A DNA stretch of 64,000 bases from Pseudomonas migulae NBRC 103157 (GTDB taxonomy: Bacteria; Pseudomonadota; Gammaproteobacteria; Pseudomonadales; Pseudomonadaceae), in the NCBI RefSeq assembly GCF_002091715.1, contig NZ_BDAG01000026.1, forward strand, positions 1 to 64,000, given 5' to 3'. The stretch's first letter is position 1. Every line of letters starts with the position of its first letter. The notes beneath the pieces are model-generated. The model did no database searches. It saw nothing but the letters and a program-made list of their open reading frames with translations, and was not told the origin of the DNA. Below are positions 17,016-25,792 of this stretch, in pieces. Made by a program: the position numbers and the translations under genes.

Positions 17016-19229
17016 TTACTGGCGATTGCGACGGGCGTTTCGGCCAGCCAGCAACAGGATGAGAACCAACAGGATGCCACCCGGAATCAGCCACAACAGC
17101 GACGGCGTGCGCCAGGCGTCGAGACCCTTGGGTTCATCGTTGTCGATCAATTGGCTGCCGCTCGGGTCCTGGGTGTCGAAGGTGGTCAGTGCACCGTTGT
17201 CACCGAGGATCGCCACGTCGCCGCGGGCCAGCAGAATCGGTTTGGCGAAGCGTGGCGAGTCAGTGCCCAGCGGTCGATAGACCAGACCGTGCTGTCCGCC
17301 GGCATTGACCACTTGCAACGAGGTCAGGTGGTTGAGGGGATGCACGTCCAGCAGCACCTGATCCTTGTGATTGATGCGCAGGCGACCCTGCTCATCCGCT
17401 TTTACCGATTCCTTGCTGTCCATGATCGGCAGCTCGAAGGCGAGGAAGGCTTTGTCCGGCGTGACCGATATCTTTGGATCGGCACTGACTTTCAGTTGTG
17501 CCCGCAGTGGCGAGACCCCGGCGCCGTCGGCCACCGAAATCACTTGCGGCAAGCTGCTTGCCGGGTGGTCGAGGTAGGCCTGGGGTACGAGGATTTGCGT
17601 GTCCATGGCAAAGCGCGCGGCCATGCCGGAGAAGTCATCACCCAGGGCCGTTTTATCCAGCACGATGTGGCTGGTCGGCAGCACCGAGACCGGGAAGGCT
17701 TGTGGCGTTTCCAGGCAGCGGTCACTCACTGGCTGGCGCTGGAACGACACGCGCAAGACGTTCGTTGCACCCACCGCATATCGCGGGATACGCGCTTCGA
17801 TACGTTGCATTTCACCGTTGGCCACGAGCTGTTGCGCGCCAATCAGATAGTCGTTGAGAAACAGCGAGGCCACCGGGGCGGTGTCCGAGGCGCCCGGCGC
17901 GGCAGACACATCGATCACAGCCTTGACTGGCAAGCGGCCGTCATAGGCCACGCTGCCCAGAGGGAATGAAGTGCTCCAGTCGGATTTGGCCAGCACGTCG
18001 ATAGCGCCAGGATTACCGCCCAGGCGCGACAAGGCCACACGGCCGTCGGCGCTCAATGGCAACTGAGCTTCGCTGACCGTCAATTGGCGGCTGCGTGCCA
18101 GTGTGTTCCAGGCGGAACTGAACAAGGCCAAGGCCTTGCCGGTGGCTTGCGGCGCGATCATCAGCACCGGGCGTGTGCCCAGTAGCGCCAGGCGCACGTT
18201 GTCAGTACCGGTGGCGGCCAGACCTGCGTTGATATGCCGCTCACGCCACTGTGTCAGCGCGTTGGCTGCCGTGGCGTCAAGACCTTGAATCTGGCTCTGC
18301 AGCGCGTCCAGAGATGCATTGACGGCCTTGAGCAGTTGCGGGTCGTTGATGGCCAGGTCCGCCTGGACGTTCGGCGTCTGGCCCAGCATCAGCAGGGCGC
18401 CGATTTGTGCAGCGTCTGCCAGCGTGTGCGAGCCTTTGCCGTTGAGGCTGGCGAATGCCGGAATGCTCAGCAACTCAGCCGGAATACGCAGGCCGCTGAG
18501 GTCAACGCTGTCTTGAATGGCAGGGAAGGGCAGGATGCGGCCGTGCTTGCCGATCCGCTCCAGCGCCACCCCGAGGCGCCACGCCGCATCGTAGCTTTCG
18601 GCGGACAAGGTGCCGGACGCGACCATGATGCCCGGTTTGCCCGGCAATGCCGTCCACGCGGCGCCAACGTCCTGCAACTGGCTGGCGTCGTAGCTGTAGG
18701 TGAGGCGCGTGTCCGGTTCGATACGCAACACGTTGCCGATGGCGCGTTCGTCTTCGCACAACACGCGGGACACGATGGACGACCAGGCAATGCCCAGGCG
18801 CAACGAGCCGCTGTCCCGCGGTTTTTTGTCCACGCCCAGCGTGGTGCTGGCATCGCCCTGAGGTTCGCTGAGCCCTTCGGCGCGCACCGGATAACCGTCC
18901 AGCGACAGCAGCAGCGTGTTGCGGCCGCCTTCACCATTGAGATAGCTGGCGTTGAAATTCAGGGTGGCCTCCGTCAGCGGCACACCCGCCGGCACAGGCA
19001 GATACAGCTCGCGACGGGCATCGGTGGAGCCGAGGATGATCGGCGCGTCGATCCCCAGATCGCTCAAACGCACCACACGCTCCTGGCGAGTGTCGGCGTT
19101 GAGCCGGTTGATCGCCTGGGTGAGCGGGCTGTCCGCGGCCAAGGCAAAGGTCGGCATGAGCGCGAGCAGGCTCACGCCACAGGCAAGGGCGCTGAGCGCG
19201 CCCGTATGGATGGCAACGGAAGACTTCAT
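17016..19229 (-). CDS. BcsB-like periplasmic polysaccharide synthase subunit
   Basis: This 737-residue protein resembles BcsB, the periplasmic membrane-anchored partner of cellulose synthase that guides the growing chain. It has a signal peptide (about 1-32), a large beta-rich region with BcsB-type repeats, and one C-terminal membrane helix (about 707-728, LLWLIPGGILLVLILLLAG) followed by a basic tail. It lies 12 bp upstream of nfrB, so the two probably form the synthase complex. The well-known E. coli nfr locus lacks a BcsB gene, so this is an added part. Confidence 0.8.
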   Translation of the reverse strand: MKSSVAIHTGALSALACGVSLLALMPTFALAADSPLTQAINRLNADTRQERVVRLSDLGIDAPIILGSTDARRELYLPVPAGVPLTEATLNFNASYLNGEGGRNTLLLSLDGYPVRAEGLSEPQGDASTTLGVDKKPRDSGSLRLGIAWSSIVSRVLCEDERAIGNVLRIEPDTRLTYSYDASQLQDVGAAWTALPGKPGIMVASGTLSAESYDAAWRLGVALERIGKHGRILPFPAIQDSVDLSGLRIPAELLSIPAFASLNGKGSHTLADAAQIGALLMLGQTPNVQADLAINDPQLLKAVNASLDALQSQIQGLDATAANALTQWRERHINAGLAATGTDNVRLALLGTRPVLMIAPQATGKALALFSSAWNTLARSRQLTVSEAQLPLSADGRVALSRLGGNPGAIDVLAKSDWSTSFPLGSVAYDGRLPVKAVIDVSAAPGASDTAPVASLFLNDYLIGAQQLVANGEMQRIEARIPRYAVGATNVLRVSFQRQPVSDRCLETPQAFPVSVLPTSHIVLDKTALGDDFSGMAARFAMDTQILVPQAYLDHPASSLPQVISVADGAGVSPLRAQLKVSADPKISVTPDKAFLAFELPIMDSKESVKADEQGRLRINHKDQVLLDVHPLNHLTSLQVVNAGGQHGLVYRPLGTDSPRFAKPILLARGDVAILGDNGALTTFDTQDPSGSQLIDNDEPKGLDAWRTPSLLWLIPGGILLVLILLLAGRNARRNRQ

Positions 19230-19288
19230 TCAGGTAGATCTCGAGCTGATAAGGGGAGGAGCGGTTCGGTTTAAAGAGAGGTGTTGGC

Positions 19289-20611
19289 CTAATGTCGATC
19301 TGTAGGGGCGAGCTTGCTGGCGATGGTCGTTAACGATGGCGCATATCTACTGGCCGAACGCGGCGTTCTTGAGTCCATCGCGAGCAAGCTCGCTCCTACA
19401 GTTCCCAGGGATCCGGGCAGCGCAGGGACCACGATGAAATCATCGACCGGGCGCCCCATCAGGGCGTCGACGATGCGCGCACTGGCCTTGCCATCGCCGT
19501 AAGGGTTGGCTGCCAGAGAGCATCGCCGCCACAGCAGATCGTCATCGAACAGCGCGTTGACGCCGGCGATGATCGAGTCCGGCGAGGTGCCAACCAGGCG
19601 AACCGTGCCCGCCGCTACCGCTTCCGGGCGTTCCGTTACGTCACGCATGACCAGCACCGGTTTGCCCAGTGACGGCGCTTCTTCCTGCACGCCACCGGAG
19701 TCAGTGAGGATCACGTGGGCGCGTTGCATCAGGCGCACGAAGGCCAGGTAATCCAGCGGCTTGATCAGGTGCACGTTGGGCAGGTCGCCCAGTTGCTCGG
19801 TGATCGGGCCGATGACATTGGGGTTCAAATGCACCGGATAGACGATCTGGATATCCGCACGCCGGGCCAGATGACTCAGGGCCTTGCAGATATCCAGGAA
19901 GCCTTCGCCGAAGTTTTCCCGACGATGCCCTGTGACCAGCAAGACTTTGCGGCCGCTCTGCAGGTACGAAAACTGCTGGTCCAGACTGGCACGCAAGTCG
20001 GCGTCCTGCTCAATGCGTTGCGCAGTCATCTGCAACGCGTCGATCACCGTATTGCCGGTCACGAAGGTGCGACCCTGCAGGCGTTCGTCGAGCAGGTTCT
20101 GGCGCGACTCGAGGGTCGGCGCGAACAACATGTCTGCACCCAGGTCGATGCAGCGACGGTTCATTTCTTCCGGCCACGGGCTGTAGATGTCCCCGGTTCG
20201 CAGCCCGGCCTCCACGTGGCCGACCGGAATGCGTCGATGAAATGCCGCCATCGCGGCGACCATGGCCGAGGTGGTGTCGCCATGCACCAGCACCCGGTCC
20301 GGGCGGACCCGTTCCAGCACTGGGTCAATCGCGGCGTATAACGCCGCGGTCAGCGAGTTGAGCGTCTGGTGCGGCGTCATCACATCAAGGGTGCAATCAG
20401 CCTTGAGGTCGAACAGATCCAGCACCTGTTTCAGCATGCTTTGATGCTGGCCGGTGACGCAGATCTGCGAATCAATGCCCGGCTCCGCGGCAAGGGCTTT
20501 GACTAACGGCGCCATCTTGATGGCTTCCGGACGGGTCCCGAAGATCGAAAGGATTTTAATCTTTTGGCGAGCGATGATGCCTTCCTCGCGCAGTTTTAGT
20601 GCGCAACACAA
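19289..20611 (-). CDS. wecB: UDP-N-acetylglucosamine 2-epimerase
   Basis: This enzyme interconverts UDP-GlcNAc and UDP-ManNAc. Motifs include FGTRPEAIKMAPL, VHGDTTSAM, GHVEAGLRTG, TGHRRENFG and TDSGGVQEEAPS. At 440 residues it is longer than usual (about 375). The last 35 residues or so are the translation of a palindromic extragenic repeat (19301-19400) that has entered the 3' end and carries the frame to 19289. The start is unclear. TTG at 20611 has no ribosome-binding site, while a strong GAGGAAGG (20580-20587) is followed in frame only by ATC codons. It is the first gene of the glycan operon and supplies the inferred ManNAc precursor. Confidence 0.85.
   Translation of the reverse strand: MCCALKLREEGIIARQKIKILSIFGTRPEAIKMAPLVKALAAEPGIDSQICVTGQHQSMLKQVLDLFDLKADCTLDVMTPHQTLNSLTAALYAAIDPVLERVRPDRVLVHGDTTSAMVAAMAAFHRRIPVGHVEAGLRTGDIYSPWPEEMNRRCIDLGADMLFAPTLESRQNLLDERLQGRTFVTGNTVIDALQMTAQRIEQDADLRASLDQQFSYLQSGRKVLLVTGHRRENFGEGFLDICKALSHLARRADIQIVYPVHLNPNVIGPITEQLGDLPNVHLIKPLDYLAFVRLMQRAHVILTDSGGVQEEAPSLGKPVLVMRDVTERPEAVAAGTVRLVGTSPDSIIAGVNALFDDDLLWRRCSLAANPYGDGKASARIVDALMGRPVDDFIVVPALPGSLGTVGASLLAMDSRTPRSASRYAPSLTTIASKLAPTDRH
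19301..19400. repeat. REPIN inside the wecB 3' end
   Basis: Two inverted REP arms (19301-19326 and 19375-19400) flank a 48 bp spacer. The right arm reads GCGAGCAAGCTCGCTCCTAC. Its spacer resembles, in inverse orientation, that of the copy at 23711-23810. It is translated as the C-terminus of WecB. Confidence 0.85.
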
Positions 20612-20803
20612 CAGCGGCCCAGTTTTATTGGAACTTGAGCAAGCTAGCGGTAATTGGATTTAATTAAGGTCGGGTCATCGGCGTGCGAAGTGAATTGATG
20701 TTCACTTCAGGTGAGAGAGTGCGTTGCCTGGAGCCCGGATCGCCGAATTATTAGCATCGAAGAACAGTATTTAAAAGTGTTATATATATTTTTTTATTAA
20801 ATT

Positions 20804-20822
20804 CAAAAGTTTGAAACTTTTG
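20804..20822. promoter_or_regulatory. Palindrome CAAAAGTTTGAAACTTTTG
   Basis: This perfect 19 bp inverted repeat with a single central base lies in the leader about 190 bp upstream of the wecB start. It may be a dimeric regulator site. Confidence 0.45.
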
Positions 20823-21020
20823 AAATTGTGGTCGGTCTTTTATAGTTTTTCGATATTTCAGCACAGTTATTGTTGATTATTTTAGTAAGTGTAAGGCGAT
20901 GATTTAAAAGTATTTATTTAAAATGGTAGTCCGTTCGTCGGGGCGTATGAATTATCCCGACTGTATAAGGGTCGGGGCCGTGCTGTAAGTCAGCGGCCTT
21001 CTGGAGTATAGCGGGTAATA

Positions 21021-21034
21021 GTCACTTAAGTGAC
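21021..21034. promoter_or_regulatory. Palindrome GTCACTTAAGTGAC
   Basis: This perfect 14 bp dyad lies midway between the secreted-protein gene stop and the glycan operon. The binding factor is unknown. Confidence 0.35.
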
Positions 21035-21149
21035 GCCTGTATATTGTCATGGCGTAATAATTTTTATGGATGATTCGTAAGTGTTTTATAAATGTCCTGC
21101 TTCAATTGGCAGGGTAAGTGTTTTGGTCGCCGGAATAAAACCTGGGTAA

Positions 21150-21575
21150 TTACTTCGCTTTCCAGTGACCACCGCCCGACTCGCAATCGATCTTCACCTG
21201 GCTCAAGTGCTCGGCGTCGTAGTAATACGTCGTCACTTGGGCATTGTCGGGAATGTTGAGCGACTTGGCATTCTTGTCCTTACTGGTGGAATGAGGGTTG
21301 GCCAGCGACTCCTGAGTCAAGGTCGCAATACAGGTGGCTTGATAATGCTCGTCGCACTGGTCGACCTTTTTCCTGGTGCTGGTCGTCATTTCCTTGCTTT
21401 CATTGCTGCAGGACCAATCGATGGAATTTACCGGCATGCCTTCGTACTCATAACAGCTATGGGATTCGACTACAGGCACGGAAGGGCTTTGGGAGCGGGT
21501 CAGTACGTCGCAGCCTTCAGCGAAAACCAAGGTAGGGCCTAGGCTGGCGATCAGAAGCAGAACTCTACTGTTCAT
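21150..21575 (-). CDS. Secreted cysteine-containing protein, unknown function
   Basis: This 141-residue protein has a signal peptide (about 1-19, ending VFA) and a mature part with six cysteines (C22, C41, C56, C74, C82 and C130 by my count), probably paired. I recognise no family. GGAGAGGAAATCCCG gives a strong ribosome-binding site before the ATG at 21575. It lies upstream of the glycan operon on the same strand, separated by the long AT-rich leader, so cotranscription is not assumed. Confidence 0.65.
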   Translation of the reverse strand: MNSRVLLLIASLGPTLVFAEGCDVLTRSQSPSVPVVESHSCYEYEGMPVNSIDWSCSNESKEMTTSTRKKVDQCDEHYQATCIATLTQESLANPHSTSKDKNAKSLNIPDNAQVTTYYYDAEHLSQVKIDCESGGGHWKAK

Positions 21576-21685
21576 CGGGATTTCCTCTCCAGTGGCGCCT
21601 TGCCGGATCAGGGGTCAGCGCTGATAAAGTTTCGAAAACACGATGGCGCGAGGGGTTCAATTCGTTTTTGATCGGCGACAGGCTG

Positions 21686-22591
21686 TCACTGCAAAAAGTC
21701 TCGAATCGCTTGAATGGTCTGCGTGGGCGCTTCTTCCATCAGCCAATGTCCTGCTCCTGGAATCACTACTTCCGTGACCTTGTCCGCCGCGTTGCGCATG
21801 ACGATGGCTTCGTTGTTGCCAAAGGATTTTTCCCCACCGATCGCCAGCACCGGCATGGTCAAGCGCGTCTTCATCGACGCTTCGTTGTCCAGCGCGTCCT
21901 GACGAATGCTGCGGAACTGCGCGAACGCCGCATGCATCGCGCCGGGTCGTGCGTAGAGTCTGGCGTAGTGCTGACGGGTTGCCTCGTCGACCTTGGTGGG
22001 GTCGCCGGCAAACTCGTTCCAGAAGCGATCCAGGTAGACGCGCTCACGCCCGGCCACCAGGCGCTCGGCATCCGGGCCACCGAAGTCGAAGTGCCACAGC
22101 ATCGGTGACCGCACGATATCGTTCCACGGCGGGATGCCCGGCACGGGCGCATCCATCACCACCAGGCGATCGGTTTGCTGCGGATAACGCGAGGCGTAGG
22201 CGAAGGCGACCATGGTGCCGATGTCGTGGCCGATGACCACCGAGTGTTCGATACCCAACGAGGCCAACACCGCACGCACATCACCCGCTTGCGTCTTCTT
22301 GTCGTAACCGCTTTCTGGGATCGACGACAAACCCATGCCGCGCAGGTCCGGCACCACGACGGTGTGATCCCTGGACAGGTCGGCAGCCAGTGGCGCCCAC
22401 ATGTCGCCAGTGTCGCCGAAGCCGTGCAACAGCACCACAGCGGGACCCTTGCCGCCGATGCGGACATGGATTTTCGCGCCTTCTACCGGGATGTCCTGAG
22501 TGCGGAAGGAAGTGGGGAAGGGAGGCACGCCGGCATGGGATGGAAGGCTTAGCGCAAGAAGCAGGGTAGCCGTCAGCATAGTGCGAATCAT
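21686..22591 (-). CDS. Secreted alpha/beta hydrolase, Cif-like epoxide hydrolase
   Basis: This 301-residue protein has a signal peptide (about 1-22) and an alpha/beta-hydrolase fold. The oxyanion motif is HGFGD, the nucleophile elbow GHDIG carries Asp rather than Ser, and the His motif is GAGHWLMEE. The Asp nucleophile marks epoxide hydrolases and dehalogenases. The stretch APVPGIPPW and the LYARPGAMHAAF region resemble P. aeruginosa Cif, a secreted epoxide hydrolase. GGAGA precedes the ATG at 22591. It is divergent from a GlxA-type regulator, which may control it. The physiological epoxide is unknown. Confidence 0.8.
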   Translation of the reverse strand: MIRTMLTATLLLALSLPSHAGVPPFPTSFRTQDIPVEGAKIHVRIGGKGPAVVLLHGFGDTGDMWAPLAADLSRDHTVVVPDLRGMGLSSIPESGYDKKTQAGDVRAVLASLGIEHSVVIGHDIGTMVAFAYASRYPQQTDRLVVMDAPVPGIPPWNDIVRSPMLWHFDFGGPDAERLVAGRERVYLDRFWNEFAGDPTKVDEATRQHYARLYARPGAMHAAFAQFRSIRQDALDNEASMKTRLTMPVLAIGGEKSFGNNEAIVMRNAADKVTEVVIPGAGHWLMEEAPTQTIQAIRDFLQ

Positions 22592-22723
22592 GGCGCTGTC
22601 TCCAGATGAACCGATTGGAGGAGCGTAGCCCGTTTTGCGATATCCTGAGGTACCAGAGTCCCTGTCCGTTAACGCAACCGAGTGCCACACACCTTGATCG
22701 AACGACGCCAATTCAGCGGAGGC

Positions 22724-23707
22724 ATGAAGGGGAAGAATCTTCGCTATCTGAACGATAACCCCGGCGAGCCTGTTCAAATGACACGGACAGGCTTTTTGCT
22801 GCTCGAACATTTCTCGCTGCCTGCTTTTACCCAGGCGCTGGATACGATCGTCACCGCGAATCTGCTACGACCCAAACTGTTTTCGTCCCGCACGTTCGGC
22901 TTGAACGACGGGGAAGTCGTCAGCGATCTGGGGCTGGTCATTCGCCCGGATGCGCGCATCGATTGTTCGGTGATTCACGACCTCGATCTGCTGGTCATTT
23001 GCGGTGGCTACCGAACCGAGTTGAAAGCGACTGATGAGTTGATCAGCCTGTTGAGAGCGGCCGCCGACCAAGGTGTCAGCCTGGCTGGATTGTGGAATGG
23101 CGCATGGTTCCTCGGGATCGCCGGTTTGCTCGACGGTTACCGTTGCGCGATTCACCCCGAACATCGCCCTGCGCTCGCGGAAATTGCCAAGGCCACGCAC
23201 GTCACCAGCGAGCCTTTTGTCATCGACCGGGACCGGCTCACGGCGTCCAGTCCGTCAGGGGCTTTCCACATGGCGCTGGACTGGATCAAGGGCTTGCACG
23301 ACAAGGCGCTCGTCGAGGGTATTGAAGACATCCTCGCGTTCGAAGAGTCCCGCTACCGGCGCATCAAACCGACGGAAAATGTCTGTGTGAGCGCTCCCTT
23401 GCGCGAGGTGGTGAAGCTGATGGACGCCAACCTCGAAGAGCCGCTGGAGCTGGAACAACTGGCGGTCTATGCAGGGCGTTCTCGTCGACAGCTGGAGCGT
23501 TTGTTCAAGGAGCAACTCGGTACCACGCCACAGCGCTATTACATGGAGCTGCGGATTACCGAGGCGCGTCGACTGCTCCAGCACACGGAGCTGTCCCAGG
23601 TGGATGTGCTGGTGGCGTGTGGCTTTGTGTCGCCGAGTCATTTCAGCAAGTGCTATAGCTCGTATTTCGGGTACAGGCCGTCGAAGGAAACGCGGCTGGT
23701 CAAGTAA
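22724..23707 (+). CDS. GlxA-family AraC regulator (DJ-1/PfpI plus HTH)
   Basis: This 327-residue regulator has an N-terminal glutamine-amidotransferase-like domain (about 20-195) and a C-terminal AraC DNA-binding domain (about 225-320). Related Pseudomonas regulators (GbdR, CdhR, SouR types) sense quaternary amines or amino acids. The usual catalytic cysteine position reads WNGAWFL, so the N-domain is a sensor, not an enzyme. The ATG at 22724 has GGAGG very close by; an ATG at 22778 is possible. It is divergent from the Cif-like gene over 132 bp and is followed by a REPIN. Confidence 0.8.
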   Translation: MKGKNLRYLNDNPGEPVQMTRTGFLLLEHFSLPAFTQALDTIVTANLLRPKLFSSRTFGLNDGEVVSDLGLVIRPDARIDCSVIHDLDLLVICGGYRTELKATDELISLLRAAADQGVSLAGLWNGAWFLGIAGLLDGYRCAIHPEHRPALAEIAKATHVTSEPFVIDRDRLTASSPSGAFHMALDWIKGLHDKALVEGIEDILAFEESRYRRIKPTENVCVSAPLREVVKLMDANLEEPLELEQLAVYAGRSRRQLERLFKEQLGTTPQRYYMELRITEARRLLQHTELSQVDVLVACGFVSPSHFSKCYSSYFGYRPSKETRLVK

Positions 23708-23710
23708 GCC

Positions 23711-23810
23711 TGTAGGAGCGAGCTTGCTCGCGATGGACTTCAGAGCACCGCGTTTAGTCAGATAACACGCGTTTTCGTTAACGACCATCGCGAGCAAGCT
23801 CGCTCCTACA
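23711..23810. repeat. REPIN downstream of the GlxA regulator
   Basis: Two inverted arms (TGTAGGAGCGAGCTTGCTCG and its complement) flank a spacer of about 48 bp. It begins right after the stop codon at 23707. The spacer resembles that of the copy inside wecB, in opposite orientation. Confidence 0.9.
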
Positions 23811-23837
23811 TAGGCCTATATCGTTACGACATGCGTT

Positions 23838-23847
23838 GTCGTACGAC
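23838..23847. promoter_or_regulatory. Palindrome GTCGTACGAC, possible sugar-acid operator
   Basis: A perfect 10 bp dyad lies upstream of the hexuronate-type transporter, with a second GTACGA-rich block near 24018. A GntR-family repressor is a reasonable guess, but none is encoded nearby. Confidence 0.3.
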
Positions 23848-24285
23848 TATATGATTCCCTAAATGCCCACTGACACTCACCGACGGCTGAATGCTGTCAG
23901 GCACCGTAGTCTGCGCCGTTTGGCGAAAATTTCATTTTCAGCGGCGCGCAATGTCGAGACGAACGGCAATTTTCCAGATTGACAGCCGGGTAGGGGACTC
24001 GCTATAAAAGGCGAAGTTGTACGATGACATACGATGTTACATCCCTAAAAACAAAAACCGGTTCCCATCATGAATTCAATCCGCTTTCTCGCCTCCCTGC
24101 ATGGCGCTTCTTATGGGCCGGTCCTGACTGCCTGTCCGTGCGCATTGTCTGTGACAGCTGCGCCAACCCCCTGATTACACGTGCTACTCGTCTGACGCGA
24201 GCCGCTGAGCGGCGTGCTGCGTGTAAGAAGTGATCTCGCTTGAAACCGAGAGATCATCACCATAATCCAATAATAAAGTGATGCC

Positions 24286-25683
24286 ATGAATCTGAACGAG
24301 CCCATCAATGCGCAACGTGTCGGCCAGGCCGTCGGTAAATACCGCTGGACGATCTGCGCACTGTTGTTTTTTGCCACCACCGTCAACTACCTGGACCGTC
24401 AGGTGCTCAGTCTGTTGGCGCCGGATCTGTCGACGCAATTTGGCTGGAGCAACAGCGACTACGCCAACATCGCGTCCGTGTTCCAGTTTGTGTACGCGAT
24501 TTCCATGCTGTTTGCGGGCCGTTTCGTCGACAAGATCGGCACGAAGAAGGCCTACATCATCGCGATCAGTATCTGGTCGACCGGCGCCATGATGCATGCT
24601 TTTTCAGTGCCGATGGGCGAGGGCATCGCAGCGGTGTGTGGCGCGTTCGGACTGGCCGTCATCCCGGTGTCGATCGCAGGCTTCATGCTGTCGCGCGCCG
24701 TGCTGGCGATCGGCGAAGCGGGTAACTTTCCGATCGCGATCAAGGCCACTGCCGAATACTTCCCGAAGAAGGAGCGCTCCTTCGCCACCGGCATCTTCAA
24801 CTCTGGCGCCAACGTCGGTGCGATCCTGGCGCCGATCTGCGTACCGCTGATTGCTGGCCTGTGGGGTTGGGAAGCGGCATTCATCGTGATCGGCATGCTG
24901 GGCTTCGTCTGGGTGACCGTGTGGATTGCGCTGTACGAGAAACCAGAAAAGCAAAAACGTCTCTCGGCGCAGGAACTGGCCTACATCCGCAGTGATGCTC
25001 AAGTGGTCGTCACCCCGAAACCGGACGTCGCTGATAAAAAAGTATCGTGGTTCAAGTTGCTGACCTACCGTCAGACTTGGGCTTTTGCCTTCGGCAAATT
25101 CATGACTGACGGCGTGTGGTGGTTCTTCCTGTTCTGGCTTCCGACGTATCTTTCGGCGCAATACGGCATGAAAGGCCAGGCCATCGTGTGGCCGCTGGCC
25201 GTGTTGTACAGCATGACCATGGTGGGCAGCATTGGCGGTGGCTGGTTTCCCAGCTATTTCATGGCGCGTGGCGACGCGCCGTATGACGGTCGTATGAAAG
25301 CCATGCTGGTGATCGCTTTCTTCCCGCTGCTGGTACTGCTGGCGCAACCTTTCGGTTACATCAGTTTCTGGGTGCCGGTGCTGTTGATCGGCATAGGCGC
25401 GTCGGCGCATCAGGCGTGGTCGTGCAACATCTTCACCACCGTGTCCGACATGTTCCCGCAAAAATCCATCGCTTCGGTGGTCGGTATTGGCGGCCTGGCC
25501 GGCGGTATGGGCGGTGTAGCGATGACCAAAGTGGGCGGCTGGGTGTTCGACTACTACAAATCGATCAACGACATTCACACCGGCTACATGATCATGTTCG
25601 CCATCTGTGCGGTGGCTTATCTGGTGGCGTGGAGCGTGATGAAACTGCTGGTGCCACGCCATAAGGAAATCACCGACCTGTAA
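24286..25683 (+). CDS. MFS transporter, hexuronate/ExuT type
   Basis: This 465-residue protein has twelve predicted membrane helices and belongs to the anion:cation symporter branch of the MFS, close to ExuT/GarP-type carriers of sugar acids. Diagnostic parts are NYLDRQVLSLLAPDL, AIGEAGNFP and FNSGANVGAILAP. It would import galacturonate, glucuronate or a related acid with protons. No catabolic genes accompany it here, so the substrate stays open. The ATG at 24286 follows AAAGTGATGCC. It is convergent with the next gene. Confidence 0.85.
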   Translation: MNLNEPINAQRVGQAVGKYRWTICALLFFATTVNYLDRQVLSLLAPDLSTQFGWSNSDYANIASVFQFVYAISMLFAGRFVDKIGTKKAYIIAISIWSTGAMMHAFSVPMGEGIAAVCGAFGLAVIPVSIAGFMLSRAVLAIGEAGNFPIAIKATAEYFPKKERSFATGIFNSGANVGAILAPICVPLIAGLWGWEAAFIVIGMLGFVWVTVWIALYEKPEKQKRLSAQELAYIRSDAQVVVTPKPDVADKKVSWFKLLTYRQTWAFAFGKFMTDGVWWFFLFWLPTYLSAQYGMKGQAIVWPLAVLYSMTMVGSIGGGWFPSYFMARGDAPYDGRMKAMLVIAFFPLLVLLAQPFGYISFWVPVLLIGIGASAHQAWSCNIFTTVSDMFPQKSIASVVGIGGLAGGMGGVAMTKVGGWVFDYYKSINDIHTGYMIMFAICAVAYLVAWSVMKLLVPRHKEITDL

Positions 25684-25792
25684 ACGGTGGGCCCGACGAG
25701 GTTGAACCGGCACGCAACGTGGGTGGTTGCGGTCAGCGGTTCAATGTCGTCGGGCTTCGGCAATCAATGTACCGGGGTGTGTAAGCAAGTCA

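Larger units (their letters stand above)
20612..21149. other. AT-rich leader/control region of the glycan operon
   Basis: About 540 bp without a gene, visibly richer in A and T than its surroundings. It contains the perfect 19 bp dyad CAAAAGTTTGAAACTTTTG (20804-20822) and the 14 bp palindrome GTCACTTAAGTGAC (21021-21034). It probably holds the promoter of the wecB operon and binding sites for its regulators. No small ORF with a good ribosome-binding site stands out. Confidence 0.55.
23708..24285. other. Intergenic region upstream of the MFS transporter
   Basis: After the REPIN this region holds the 10 bp palindrome GTCGTACGAC (23838-23847) and a related TTGTACGATGACATACGATG block near 24018. 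Both resemble GntR-type operator halves. A 34-codon open frame at 24070-24174 lacks a convincing ribosome-binding site and is not called. No other gene is visible. Confidence 0.45.

Noticed and set aside
22682..22723. An N-terminal extension of the GlxA regulator
   Set aside because: The extra residues do not resemble the family, and a GGAGG lies right before the ATG at 22724.
24070..24174. A 34-codon frame starting MNSIRFLASLHG
   Set aside because: It has no good ribosome-binding site and no similarity to known leader peptides. It is kept only as a note in the intergenic entry.
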